Of a stretch of DNA of 23,338 nucleotides, positions 1 through 7,498 are shown in pieces; positions within the stretch are counted from its first letter, which is position 1, and every line of letters starts with the position of its first letter. The stretch lies in NCBI GenBank assembly GCA_018985225.1, contig JADGIF010000075.1, forward strand, positions 1-23,338, given 5' to 3'. A program made the translations under genes and the position numbers. Under the pieces are notes generated by a model that did not search any database, was not told where the DNA came from, and worked only from the letters and a program-made list of their open reading frames with translations. The stretch is from Amoeboradix gromovi. Taxonomy: Eukaryota; Sanchytriomycota; Sanchytriomycetes; Sanchytriales; Sanchytriaceae.

Positions 1-64
1 TCACCAAGACCATAGAGATATCAATCCAGGTACTTCAAAATAATGTAGGCAAGAACATGCTCAA

Positions 65-151
65 ATGGCATCTCCCCAAGTTGTCTACACTTGAGAAGTG
101 TGGGGTTTGAAATCTTCTTGATTTTCGAATTCTTCACATTAAACGTAGGCG
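65..151 (+). repeat. Dispersed repeat, copy 1 (inverted relative to 18272-18359)
   Basis: This 87-bp block matches the reverse complement of 18272-18359 with roughly seven differences by hand alignment, while the sequences outside are unrelated. It contains a small perfect hairpin, ACACTT-GAG-AAGTGT, at about 89-103, which is degraded in the other copy. No coding potential is visible. It may be a solo fragment of a non-autonomous element, a solo LTR piece or a conserved non-coding RNA-like unit; two copies do not separate these. Confidence 0.75.
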
Positions 152-571
152 TTACCAGGCTATCCAAGAGCAAGAAGATGGTTACGCATTGAGAAACCCT
201 TGCCTAAAGTGGGGAATACTCTAGTCTAATTATCAGCCGAGCAACTACATATTCAACTATTTTAAGAATCGAGAAATAAATATGCAATAACAGGTCAAGT
301 ATTCCAAATTTTCAAAGTAGCTACCGCATGGTGCAGACTGCTTGGCTTATCAACTGTTATAGAGTATTTGGTTGCAGACTTGACGAATAGTATTCGTGCA
401 ACTTGTATGGCAGTCTGAAGAAAATCAGTTTGGAGACATGCACAAACTGACATTAGAAAGTGCATAGCGAAGATGGCAGCAAGAAGGCATGTTTACATGC
501 ATAATTATTTAGACCCATCTCAGGTAGTGGAAGCGTCAGAAATGCTGTGATGTAGCGACCGTCTTTGTCAA

Positions 572-616
572 TTTCTCTGGAAATTCTTGGTTTTTCAAAA
601 ATCAGGAGTTTGAAAC
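572..616 (+). repeat. Diverged copy of the MITE terminal repeat
   Basis: Aligned by eye to the right-hand terminal repeat at 2856-2905, this stretch shares the blocks TTCTCT, GGAAATTCT, TTTTC and ATCAGGA followed by TTTAAA/TTTGAAA, about three quarters identical with small gaps. It ends just before the ATG of the antiporter gene at 625, so it probably lies in that gene's 5' leader or promoter. Confidence 0.45.
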
Positions 617-624
617 GATAGGAA

Positions 625-2379
625 ATGATTTTAGTGAGTCTATGTCTTGGGATAGTATTGAATTCAACAGTGACTCAGTTATTTAAATATTCTACGTGGC
701 TGCAAAAGTCACTACAGATCCGCATGGATGAAGATCTAGGAACTGGAGAGTATTTGGAAGAAAAATACAATGAACTAGTGGCGCTTCATACCACTATAGA
801 ACACAGTGTAAATCTATTAGTTAATGCAACCGGCTTCAAAGGACTGCATGCATATGATCCACAGAAAGATATTGATGAAATCATACGTAGTGCGAGTATA
901 ATTCATCAGTACTTAGATACGCAAGACAATAGTGCAGAAAGGCATCAAAAATTGGGTGATTTGATGGAGCAGATAAAAAACGCAGCCGATTCTATAGATG
1001 CTAATATCCAAGAAGATGTATTCAAACAGAAGCTAAACAATAAAGGCAATTTGGAAACTTTAATTAAGAATGACTTTACACTTCTGGATAGTCACAACAA
1101 TGAATACACGATTAGGAAGTTTAATGACTTTACTTATTGGGAGGATATTGATCTGCTTAATGACATAATTTTGTTATTTGTTAGTGCTACAATTATTGGA
1201 ATACTGTGCAATGTGATTCAGCTACCCATATTTCTTGGTCATCTAATCGCAGGGGCCCTTCTAGGTCCTTATGGATACAACTTAATACACAACATGGTGC
1301 AAGTGGAGACTCTAGGCCAGTTAGGTGTTTTACTCATTTTGTTTGCCCTGGGGATGGAATTTAGCATAGACAAGATCAGGAAAATATGGAAAATAGCATT
1401 GAATACATCCTTGGGCTTGATATTAGCATGTGCATTCGGCGTTGTGCTGGCGAAGAGTTTGTTGCAGTTAACCATCTTGGAATCATTTTTGATCGGTTTA
1501 AATATTTCATTAAGCTCTACTATTGTTGTGCTCAAGTTTATGAGTCCCGGTGAATTAGAGGAATGCGGTAAAATTACTTTGGGTATATTAATTAGTCAGG
1601 ACATTATACTATCTGTACTGCTGGCTATTTTGCCTATTTTTGCAGAGCCTAGTTTTCTAATGCTTGCTTGGAGCTGTCTAACACTGATATTTAAAATATC
1701 CATATTTTACTGTGTATGCTATGTGGTTAGAACACCTGTTCTGACTCTATTTAAATGGCTAAATACACGGCGAGACGTAGTGCTACTAGGTGTGGTTGGA
1801 TATTGTTTTATTTTAGCTAGAATTAGTTTAATATTAAACCTTAGCAGTGAACTGGGATGCTTTGTAGCGGGATTTCTTCTTAGTTTCGATAAAAAGACGA
1901 GCCATTCCTTATTCAAGGTCGTAGACCCCATTAAAGATTTTATGGGATGCTTGTTTTTTGCTAGCATTGGATTACAGCTGAATTTCAAATTTCTAATAAA
2001 AGAGTTTTATATCGTTTCTCTTTTTAGCATTATGATTGTACTACTCAAATACGTTTATATATTCGTAAACATATATTATTTGCACAATGTTCACAAGCGT
2101 GATGCATTTATTATAGGATTGAGATTGGCCCAAATCAGTGAGTTCTCGTACATGTTGATGGCTAAATCAAAAACTTTACATTTGCTAAGTAGGGAAATGT
2201 ACCACTTAATGGTAGGCGTAACCACCATGACACTTATAATCAACATTTTAATGAGCATGGCATTCAATAAATATGTGTTGAAGCAAGATGTGTATCAATA
2301 CAGATTGACAAAAATACCGATAAAAACTCATTCAAAAAGAAATAGTGAGACTGTTTATGAAGAAGACTTTAGGGTATGA
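625..2379 (+). CDS. TMCO3-like CPA2-family cation/proton antiporter
   Basis: The 584-residue protein starts with a hydrophobic segment that looks like a signal peptide (about residues 1-20). It continues with a soluble, acidic, helical region to about 165 that is likely coiled coil, then a bundle of 11-13 hydrophobic segments (about 178-550) of the Na+/H+ exchanger (KefB/CPA2) type. Diagnostic pieces are LGHLIAGALLGP (204-215) and ALGMEFS (241-247), typical of KefB-like carriers. A signal peptide plus coiled coil ahead of the exchanger is the layout of TMCO3, so K+ or Na+/H+ exchange in an endomembrane or the plasma membrane is the likely role. No C-terminal TrkA-N (RCK) domain is present. 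The ATG is the first in frame. An AATAAA at 2398-2403 lies 19 nt past the stop. Family assignment is firm; TMCO3 rather than another CPA2 clade is inference. Confidence 0.85.
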   Translation: MILVSLCLGIVLNSTVTQLFKYSTWLQKSLQIRMDEDLGTGEYLEEKYNELVALHTTIEHSVNLLVNATGFKGLHAYDPQKDIDEIIRSASIIHQYLDTQDNSAERHQKLGDLMEQIKNAADSIDANIQEDVFKQKLNNKGNLETLIKNDFTLLDSHNNEYTIRKFNDFTYWEDIDLLNDIILLFVSATIIGILCNVIQLPIFLGHLIAGALLGPYGYNLIHNMVQVETLGQLGVLLILFALGMEFSIDKIRKIWKIALNTSLGLILACAFGVVLAKSLLQLTILESFLIGLNISLSSTIVVLKFMSPGELEECGKITLGILISQDIILSVLLAILPIFAEPSFLMLAWSCLTLIFKISIFYCVCYVVRTPVLTLFKWLNTRRDVVLLGVVGYCFILARISLILNLSSELGCFVAGFLLSFDKKTSHSLFKVVDPIKDFMGCLFFASIGLQLNFKFLIKEFYIVSLFSIMIVLLKYVYIFVNIYYLHNVHKRDAFIIGLRLAQISEFSYMLMAKSKTLHLLSREMYHLMVGVTTMTLIINILMSMAFNKYVLKQDVYQYRLTKIPIKTHSKRNSETVYEEDFRV

Positions 2380-2983
2380 GAAGACCCAATTAATTTTAAT
2401 AAATTTTCTGAGTTTATCGTCTAATTCCAATTCCCACGCTTGATTAACTCGTTTTCTTACAGCTGTAGAATTTAATTCAAAAAGCAATTTATTGTGGTTA
2501 CATAAAACCTGTTGCTAGGTTGTGTTCTATTTCTACAGCTCATCGAATTTTGTAAAATGAAGAATACTGAGAGTCTCGTTAAAAGTCCAGATTTCCGAGA
2601 AAATCGAGAATTTCCACAGAGAAACTAGCAATGCTAGATGCTCCGTTCCAGTGATTACTCACGCTTTCACTACCCTGAGGCGGGATTGAATAAGGATGCA
2701 GATACTTGATGTATACGTCCCTTTCTGCCATATGGTCTCTACTGTCGCATATTAGGTCAGACCAGTCACAAGAATTATTAAAGTAAATGGTTTACAGGTT
2801 TATTTATCCTTGATCTCTTACCTGTGCAACAATGTGATGTCTTGATACTTATTATGTTCTCTGTGGAAATTCTCGATTTTCTCGGATATCAGGACTTTAA
2901 AGGAGTTTTGTACTAGAATAAAATCTCAATATTCATTCTTTTAACATATTACAGGTTTCTCCAAAGCACCAAACAGCTAAATC
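2380..2983. other. Intergenic region holding the MITE
   Basis: Apart from the MITE there is no coding signal. The sequence TTAACATATTACAG at 2941-2954 resembles a branch site followed by a 3' splice site about 30 nt before the ATG of the next gene. The MITE might therefore sit inside a 5'-UTR intron; this is inference. Confidence 0.4.
2575..2905. mobile_element. MITE-like element with ~50-bp terminal inverted repeats
   Basis: The left arm 2575-2624 and the right arm 2856-2905 are reverse complements with only a few mismatches; the inner parts share CCGAGAAAATCGAGAATTTC exactly. Outer tips read CTCGTTAAAAGTCC and, on the opposite strand, CTCCTTTAAAGTCC. The 231-bp interior has no open frame, so the element is non-autonomous. 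I could not find a clean target-site duplication in the flanks. The length, terminal repeats and intergenic position fit a MITE; a hairpin-forming regulatory repeat is the alternative. Related fragments occur at 572-616, about 2998-3020 and about 12495-12541. Confidence 0.75.
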
Positions 2984-3398
2984 ATGTTGAATACAACTCA
3001 ATCCAGGACTTTTAACGAGAAGCATCCAGTATACAAATTTTTGAGTAGTTCTCCACCTAAAACGAATGGGAATTTTCGCAGATGAGGTTAAAATGTTTTG
3101 CGAAGCAGCGTTGACAAGTGGATACATTAAGAGATCAGAAGACATACAGCTATTGAGCGAATACCCAAACACATTGATTTCTATGGTAAATAAGGAGTGT
3201 GGAGGAGATATTGAGTACATACCTAGGACTGAAGAAGAATTAAAAATTCATATACAAAGTGTAAAGACTGAAAAAGAGCTGTTACTGCGTTCAATGGATG
3301 ATATGATAGCTAAGGGATTGCCGATATTAGAAAAATTAAATGAAATGCAGCCAAAAATACCAGATGTATTTGAGCAATTGAAAAGTTTTGAAGAGTAG
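2984..3398 (+). CDS. Small helical protein, spliced (37-nt intron), family not recognised
   Basis: An upstream ATG at 2984 opens 20 codons (ending HPVYKFL) in one frame. A second open stretch, 3082-3398, continues in another. Removing a GT-AG intron at 3045-3081 (GTAGTT...TTCGCAG, 37 nt) joins them exactly, giving 125 residues. The protein is hydrophilic and helical, with heptad-like leucines in the second half (EEELKIHIQSVKTEKELL, LLLRSMDDMIAKGLPILEKL), and ends FEQLKSFEE. It could be a subunit of a coiled-coil complex such as a kinetochore, mediator or tethering assembly, but I do not recognise it. An unspliced start at 3066 would give 110 residues. It converges on MED4 with 45 bp between the stops. 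Part of exon 1 (3006-3020) is identical to the reversed tip of the nearby MITE. Confidence 0.65.
3045..3081 (+). other. Ultrashort intron (37 nt)
   Basis: Donor GTAGTT, acceptor TTCGCAG, with CTAAAAC as a possible branch site. Excision joins two frames in phase 1 and creates an Asn codon across the junction. An alternative donor three bases downstream would leave a 34-nt intron and add one Ser. Confidence 0.6.
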
Positions 3399-3443
3399 GC
3401 TTTGCTTGGTAACACCAGAGTATATTTTGCAAGTAAAAATTTA

Positions 3444-4013
3444 TTACAAATCTAAATCCATGATTCCTTCATCATCACTCGACACTACTGAGTTTCTGAA
3501 AGATTTTTCTTCAGATACAACATCCTGCACTAGAATCTTAGGTTGTACGGGTGTCAAGTTAAACAGTTTAGATAGTTTCATCATGTCTTCAGTTGGAAAG
3601 GGTATACCACTTTTGAATTTATCGGAAGGTGGGCCAGAGGTATAAATAGTTAATCGTGCACATTCTTTTACAAAGTCATTTATATTGTCAAATTTAGGTA
3701 CTTTTAAAGAATTTAAGTACTCGATCTCCCTTAATATCTGGACAGATTCCTTGTAATCCTTTTGCAGCTCATCAATCTTTAATACATTTTGCTCAGATTC
3801 AGAGAATATTTTTTGATAAAGCTTATTAATTTCTTTATGATTCATTTGATGTTCATGAATTACATTCAATTCGCACTGAATTTGATTATTTAACCTCTGC
3901 AAGCCATCTAAATCAGGGGATCCATTTAATATGTCACTACTTACTTGTTTAAGAACAGTTTTGAACTCTTGTATTGAGGCCACACAATTTTCGACATTTG
4001 GCAATCTGGACAT
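3444..4013 (-). CDS. MED4: Mediator complex subunit 4 (middle module)
   Basis: The 189-residue protein begins with a long helical, coiled-coil part (about 10-110), in which MED4 would pair with other middle-module subunits. It then has the family signature: a helix with VKECARLTIYTSGPP (about 125-139), equivalent to the usual tyrosine-alanine-x-x-isoleucine-x-x-T/S-APP segment, followed by PFPTEDMMKLSKL (about 148-160), the conserved proline-rich PxPTxExMR-like motif. An acidic tail (SSDDEGIMDLDL) ends the protein, as in many MED4s. It would act in the nucleus as part of Mediator, linking activators to RNA polymerase II. The stop codon overlaps AATAAA (3445-3440). It converges with the small gene at 2984-3398. 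Confidence 0.85.
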   Translation of the reverse strand: MSRLPNVENCVASIQEFKTVLKQVSSDILNGSPDLDGLQRLNNQIQCELNVIHEHQMNHKEINKLYQKIFSESEQNVLKIDELQKDYKESVQILREIEYLNSLKVPKFDNINDFVKECARLTIYTSGPPSDKFKSGIPFPTEDMMKLSKLFNLTPVQPKILVQDVVSEEKSFRNSVVSSDDEGIMDLDL

Positions 4014-4918
4014 GGAGGTTTAGAAAATTCGTGATGCATTAAGAATCCATTAGACCCGCGCTTTGGCCTGCAATAATAGCCTGACAGTTCGCTTTTATAC
4101 GCGTTGACTGCTAGTTCGCGCAGTAAATGCAAAAGCTTGAAAGGTGTGACTATAAATGCAAAAAGCAGACCAAAATACTTGAAACGATAAGTTTCATACT
4201 GTAAAAATAATTAATTTTGTTTCATAATATTTGATAATATTTAATAATAAGTAAAATACTACTGGAAAATATAATTGATCCGCACTGCATAATGATGTTG
4301 AAGATACTTGGTCTCGCAAAGGTCGTTCATACTTCTGTCTCTTATGTTGCTATTGGGACACCAAATATAAAAACTAGACTAACCCGTTTTTAATGGTGCA
4401 CCTACGGAGGAAATGCTATTATTAATAAAAAGATCTTCTATTATACCAGTTTTCTTTCATTACTTTCAATCCCCTCTTCAAAATAAAACTAGATGAGGTC
4501 TTTGAGCATCTAAGCAAAAGATGCATTTTCTTAGACGGTACTCTTTTCTAGAGTCATTTTGTAATGTTATACTAACATCATCACTCTTGTCTATTTCTTT
4601 GAAGTGTAATCTATGGACAGTCTCCCTGACTCTTGTCTTGCTGAATTTCAATTTCGTTTTAACTGTTCCAACAACTTAGTACTATGAATTGGTATTATGA
4701 ATCAGAGGTTTATTTGAAATAAAGATTGGATGAAAGAGTAAGAGAATAGCTGTACAGAATATTTATTTTTGAAATTTCGATACAAAAAGTTATTTATAAA
4801 AGTTATTTATTTTCCTTTTATACTCGTCAACTCCGCAACTAGCTGAATGTCCACTCGCCTCTTAAATCCATAAATTAATAAAGCTGATATAATGTTCCAA
4901 GTTGTTACAGAAAGTTAG
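4014..4918. other. Gene-poor region between MED4 and the possible relic
   Basis: Very AT-rich in 4195-4265. No open frame of useful length or family motif was found on either strand. A short perfect inverted repeat TGAAAC-GATAA-GTTTCA lies near 4181-4197, about 170 bp upstream of the MED4 start. A 24-codon frame at 4612 is too short to support by itself. It could contain 5' exons of the possible gene at 4919-5345. Confidence 0.4.
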
Positions 4919-5345
4919 TCCAGTTTTATATTTGATGTTGCTATTGTATTAAATGGAAGCAAGCAATCTGTCGCTCAATTCCGAATTATTTATGAAGGTG
5001 ATAAATCAGATCTTCCATTATTTGAATGTTTGCTGAGAAATAGCACCACATCTCTAACAATGCGAGTTGTCTCAAATGTTTTAAAATGATTATGATAACA
5101 GCCAAAGTATCCCAAGACACCTTTAGATTTGGATAGAAAAGTGTGATGGGATCAAATCATTTGAAAATGGCCATGGAGAATCAAGATCTTGCCGTATGTA
5201 TACTCATGCAGATAGAACGAGAAGTTGCCATTCAAAAGTTATTCTTGTTGAATTTATCCCGGATGATGAAGAACAGGTTGGCAAAGAATATAATACTAAA
5301 ACTATTTCACCCGATGTTGAAGTGTTGAATGGGGGACATCTGTAA
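4919..5345 (+). CDS. Possible spliced gene or decaying coding relic, unknown
   Basis: Two protein-like stretches lie in different frames. The first, 4919-5077 (53 codons, includes VAIVLNGSKQSVAQF and SDLPLFECLLRN), and the second, 5127-5345 (includes HSKVILVEFIPDDEEQVG and TISPDVEVLNGG), join in phase if 5078-5126 is a 49-nt GT-AG intron (GTTTTA...CACCTTTAG with TGATAAC as a possible branch site). Upstream, an in-frame ATG at 4892 is cut off by TAG at 4916-4918, so a further 5' exon is needed or the gene is broken. Composition looks coding, but I recognise no family. Only splice-model consistency supports it. Confidence 0.35.
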
Positions 5346-5535
5346 AAATATTTAGTCTCTTTTTTAAAGTGGGGTTACCAGACTAAAAATAATATTGCTG
5401 AGGAAGTTTTAGATTGAAGATGCTTATAAAAAGTTGGCCAAATTGCAGATAACCTTGACAATACCGATTGAGAACAGCTCACTATATGAACACTTTGGTG
5501 TAAGAGTGCAAAATGATTAGAGCCACGGATAAAAC

Positions 5536-6054
5536 ATGTTAAATTTCACCAAATCGTTTTTCTACCCGAACTTGTCACTTTACGATTACCCGATTCTGAC
5601 TAGATATCCAAACCCCTATTCTAGTCATGTTGTAGCTAGTGATACCATCAAATCATATACGAAAACAGACAAAAATGGCAAGTCTATTCTTGTCATAGAA
5701 AGAATTCTAGCTAAGGTTTCGAAGCTTCACGTTCCACTCATTAAAAATAAACTAGCTTTTGTGTTGGAAAGGATAGAATATGGAGACAAAATTGAGGTTC
5801 AAAATCTAAATATCTCCCACACCAAATGGATGAGGATGTTGGAACATCAGACTATTCAGCAAAAGTTACAATTTAATAAAAAGCAGGGTAAAGAGATTAA
5901 TGGCGTCTCAGTTAATATAAATACTAATATTCAGAGTTGGAATTCTATAGTGGAACAGTTTTGTTTAAAAAATTACAAAGAAAATGTAAAGCGAGCACAA
6001 AACGGAATGAAGTGCGTCATGGAAAGAATGGGATGGAAAATGCAAACTGAATAA
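5536..6054 (+). CDS. PRELI/MSF1-family intermembrane-space lipid transfer protein (Ups-like)
   Basis: The 172-residue protein contains the PRELI/MSF1 fold. The N-terminus has YPNPYSSHVVASD (about residues 24-36), the family hallmark (YPNPFS.HVL..D), then a strand with KSILVIERILAKVSK (about 48-62), where family members carry the R/L-rich segment after the hallmark. Length fits Ups1, Ups2 and PRELID proteins (about 170-220). Known members shuttle phosphatidic acid or phosphatidylserine between mitochondrial membranes with an Mdm35 partner; which lipid this one carries cannot be read. The stop codon overlaps an AATAAA (6050-6055), and the next gene on the same strand starts 13 bp later. Family call is good; subfamily open. 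Confidence 0.85.
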   Translation: MLNFTKSFFYPNLSLYDYPILTRYPNPYSSHVVASDTIKSYTKTDKNGKSILVIERILAKVSKLHVPLIKNKLAFVLERIEYGDKIEVQNLNISHTKWMRMLEHQTIQQKLQFNKKQGKEINGVSVNINTNIQSWNSIVEQFCLKNYKENVKRAQNGMKCVMERMGWKMQTE

Positions 6055-6055
6055 A
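6050..6055 (+). terminator. AATAAA overlapping the PRELI stop codon
   Basis: The poly(A)-signal hexamer shares bases with the TAA stop (6052-6054). The next gene on the same strand starts at 6068, 13 bp away, so cleavage must occur within the following gene. Confidence 0.5.
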
Positions 6056-6067
6056 ATCTATTTTTAC

Positions 6068-7459
6068 ATGAAAAAGGAGTTTTGTATGACACCTCAACTT
6101 TCAGACAATAAACTTACTGCAATTCAGTTTCCTGGCTTAGTTGAAGACGAAGAGAACGCCCTCAATCTCATGGGTGGAAAGTCTAAAATCACTTCATTAC
6201 TGGCAAATCGGAATTCTGCAATTTCGTTAGAATTTAAGCGGGATCATTTTAGCACGAAAATTAAAGGCCATCAAGTCTGTGTAAATTATTTATTGGCAGA
6301 GCTGGATGAAGATCTTTGTTGCACTATAGCCGGAACAATAGACCACATGGTCCATTTTTCTGAAATGGCCGACTATCATATGGATGTTGAAAAAGACATC
6401 GAAATGGATAAATTAAGATCCGCGATTGATTCTACAGATTTAGATTCCATATTTGACTTTGATTTCTTAAACCATAAATTTCAAGTCGATTTTGAACCTC
6501 CTCCTGTCTTTACTAACAAGGTGCACCCTACCGAGTACCAGTTTAAAGGTCAGAAATTCGATAAAAATAAGAAGTCTTTGTGGCCAAAGGTCTTGAAAGT
6601 TGATTTTAGTTTAGATGACTTTCTAATTCCAGGTGAATTGCCTTTGGAAGATTATCAAAAACATGTTGCATTGCTCTCCAAGGATTTGCAAAACCTACTT
6701 CAGAGGACTGTTAATGCTTTCAAAAATCGACCCATAATGACTTCTGTATGCTTGGCCAATATTCTTGATATTCATTCCAATGACTCTTCAGTACAATATC
6801 GGTACATGAAATCTAAAATTCTTCCTCTAGTATCTTATTTTATTCCACAAGGACCTTTTCGATACTGCTATGCTAAGTTGGGCTTTGATCCTAGAGATAA
6901 GCCAGACCTCTCAAAAAAATTCCAAGTTTTAGACGCAGCCTCGAAAAAATATAAAATTCGTCAAAACTTTAAGGATTCGCAGCCATCCCATATTTTTGAT
7001 GGCCAAAATGCGAAAGTATATATGATCGTCCACTTGTGTGATGTCACAGATCCATGTCTGCATAAACTGATAAATGATATGGAGTGCCTTCCAAGTTACA
7101 ACAATTATGGCGGGTTTTACAACGAGATTGACTTTGCAGCCATAAAAGAGATATTCAGAAGAAGATATGCTAATGTTGCGTTAAATGACAACAACGAAAT
7201 ACCGGAATCGTTGCAGGAAGCCAAGCTTTTGAATTTAAACATCGCGCACAGGAAAAAGAGCAGCGAACCCCACAGCGATGAGAGTGAAGACAACAACGAT
7301 GATGCGGAAAGTGAGGATTCTAGCATTAATGAGGATTTACCGGAGTTTGAATTTGATCTAGATGAGATTGTAGGTACAAGCGAAGTGGAGAGAAATTATG
7401 TGCAAGCGAATGACCTCTCAAGGCAAGTGGATGAAATGCTAGAGAATATGAACTTTTGA
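6068..7459 (+). CDS. TFC1: Transcription factor IIIC subunit 5 (tau95/Sfc1, GTF3C5)
   Basis: The 463-residue protein matches the TFIIIC subunit 5 layout. It starts with a triple-barrel dimerisation part: FPGLVEDEENALNLMGG (about residues 21-37), the usual YPG-V.....AL..LGG opening, followed by AGTIDHMVHFSEMADYH (about 88-104). The middle DNA-binding part (about 190-330) has NRPIMTSVCL and the family signature SYFIPQGPFRYCYAKLGFDP (about 257-276), and the protein ends in a strongly acidic tail (about 395-450). It would form the tauA lobe that binds the A box of tRNA genes for RNA polymerase III. A second in-frame ATG at 6086 is an equally good start. It follows the PRELI gene by 13-31 bp and converges on NOM1 with 39 bp between stops. 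Confidence 0.9.
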   Translation: MKKEFCMTPQLSDNKLTAIQFPGLVEDEENALNLMGGKSKITSLLANRNSAISLEFKRDHFSTKIKGHQVCVNYLLAELDEDLCCTIAGTIDHMVHFSEMADYHMDVEKDIEMDKLRSAIDSTDLDSIFDFDFLNHKFQVDFEPPPVFTNKVHPTEYQFKGQKFDKNKKSLWPKVLKVDFSLDDFLIPGELPLEDYQKHVALLSKDLQNLLQRTVNAFKNRPIMTSVCLANILDIHSNDSSVQYRYMKSKILPLVSYFIPQGPFRYCYAKLGFDPRDKPDLSKKFQVLDAASKKYKIRQNFKDSQPSHIFDGQNAKVYMIVHLCDVTDPCLHKLINDMECLPSYNNYGGFYNEIDFAAIKEIFRRRYANVALNDNNEIPESLQEAKLLNLNIAHRKKSSEPHSDESEDNNDDAESEDSSINEDLPEFEFDLDEIVGTSEVERNYVQANDLSRQVDEMLENMNF

Positions 7460-7498
7460 GTAAATTATATCGTATTCATTGCTGTGTAAAAATTATTT

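Larger units (their letters stand above)
1..624. other. Gene-poor left edge
   Basis: I see no convincing coding region here on either strand; all frames are broken by stops and no family motif is visible. The stretch contains one arm of a dispersed repeat (65-151) and a sequence related to the MITE terminal repeat (572-616), the latter ending 8 bp before the antiporter ATG. The rest is presumably 5' flank of that gene. Confidence 0.5.

Noticed and set aside
3941-4132. Minus-strand frame overlapping the MED4 start
   Set aside because: Opens on a TTG and overlaps MED4 in another frame; composition is not protein-like.
4181-4197. Inverted repeat TGAAAC-GATAA-GTTTCA
   Set aside because: Arms of six bases are expected by chance in AT-rich DNA and it has no second copy; kept only as a note in the intergenic entry.
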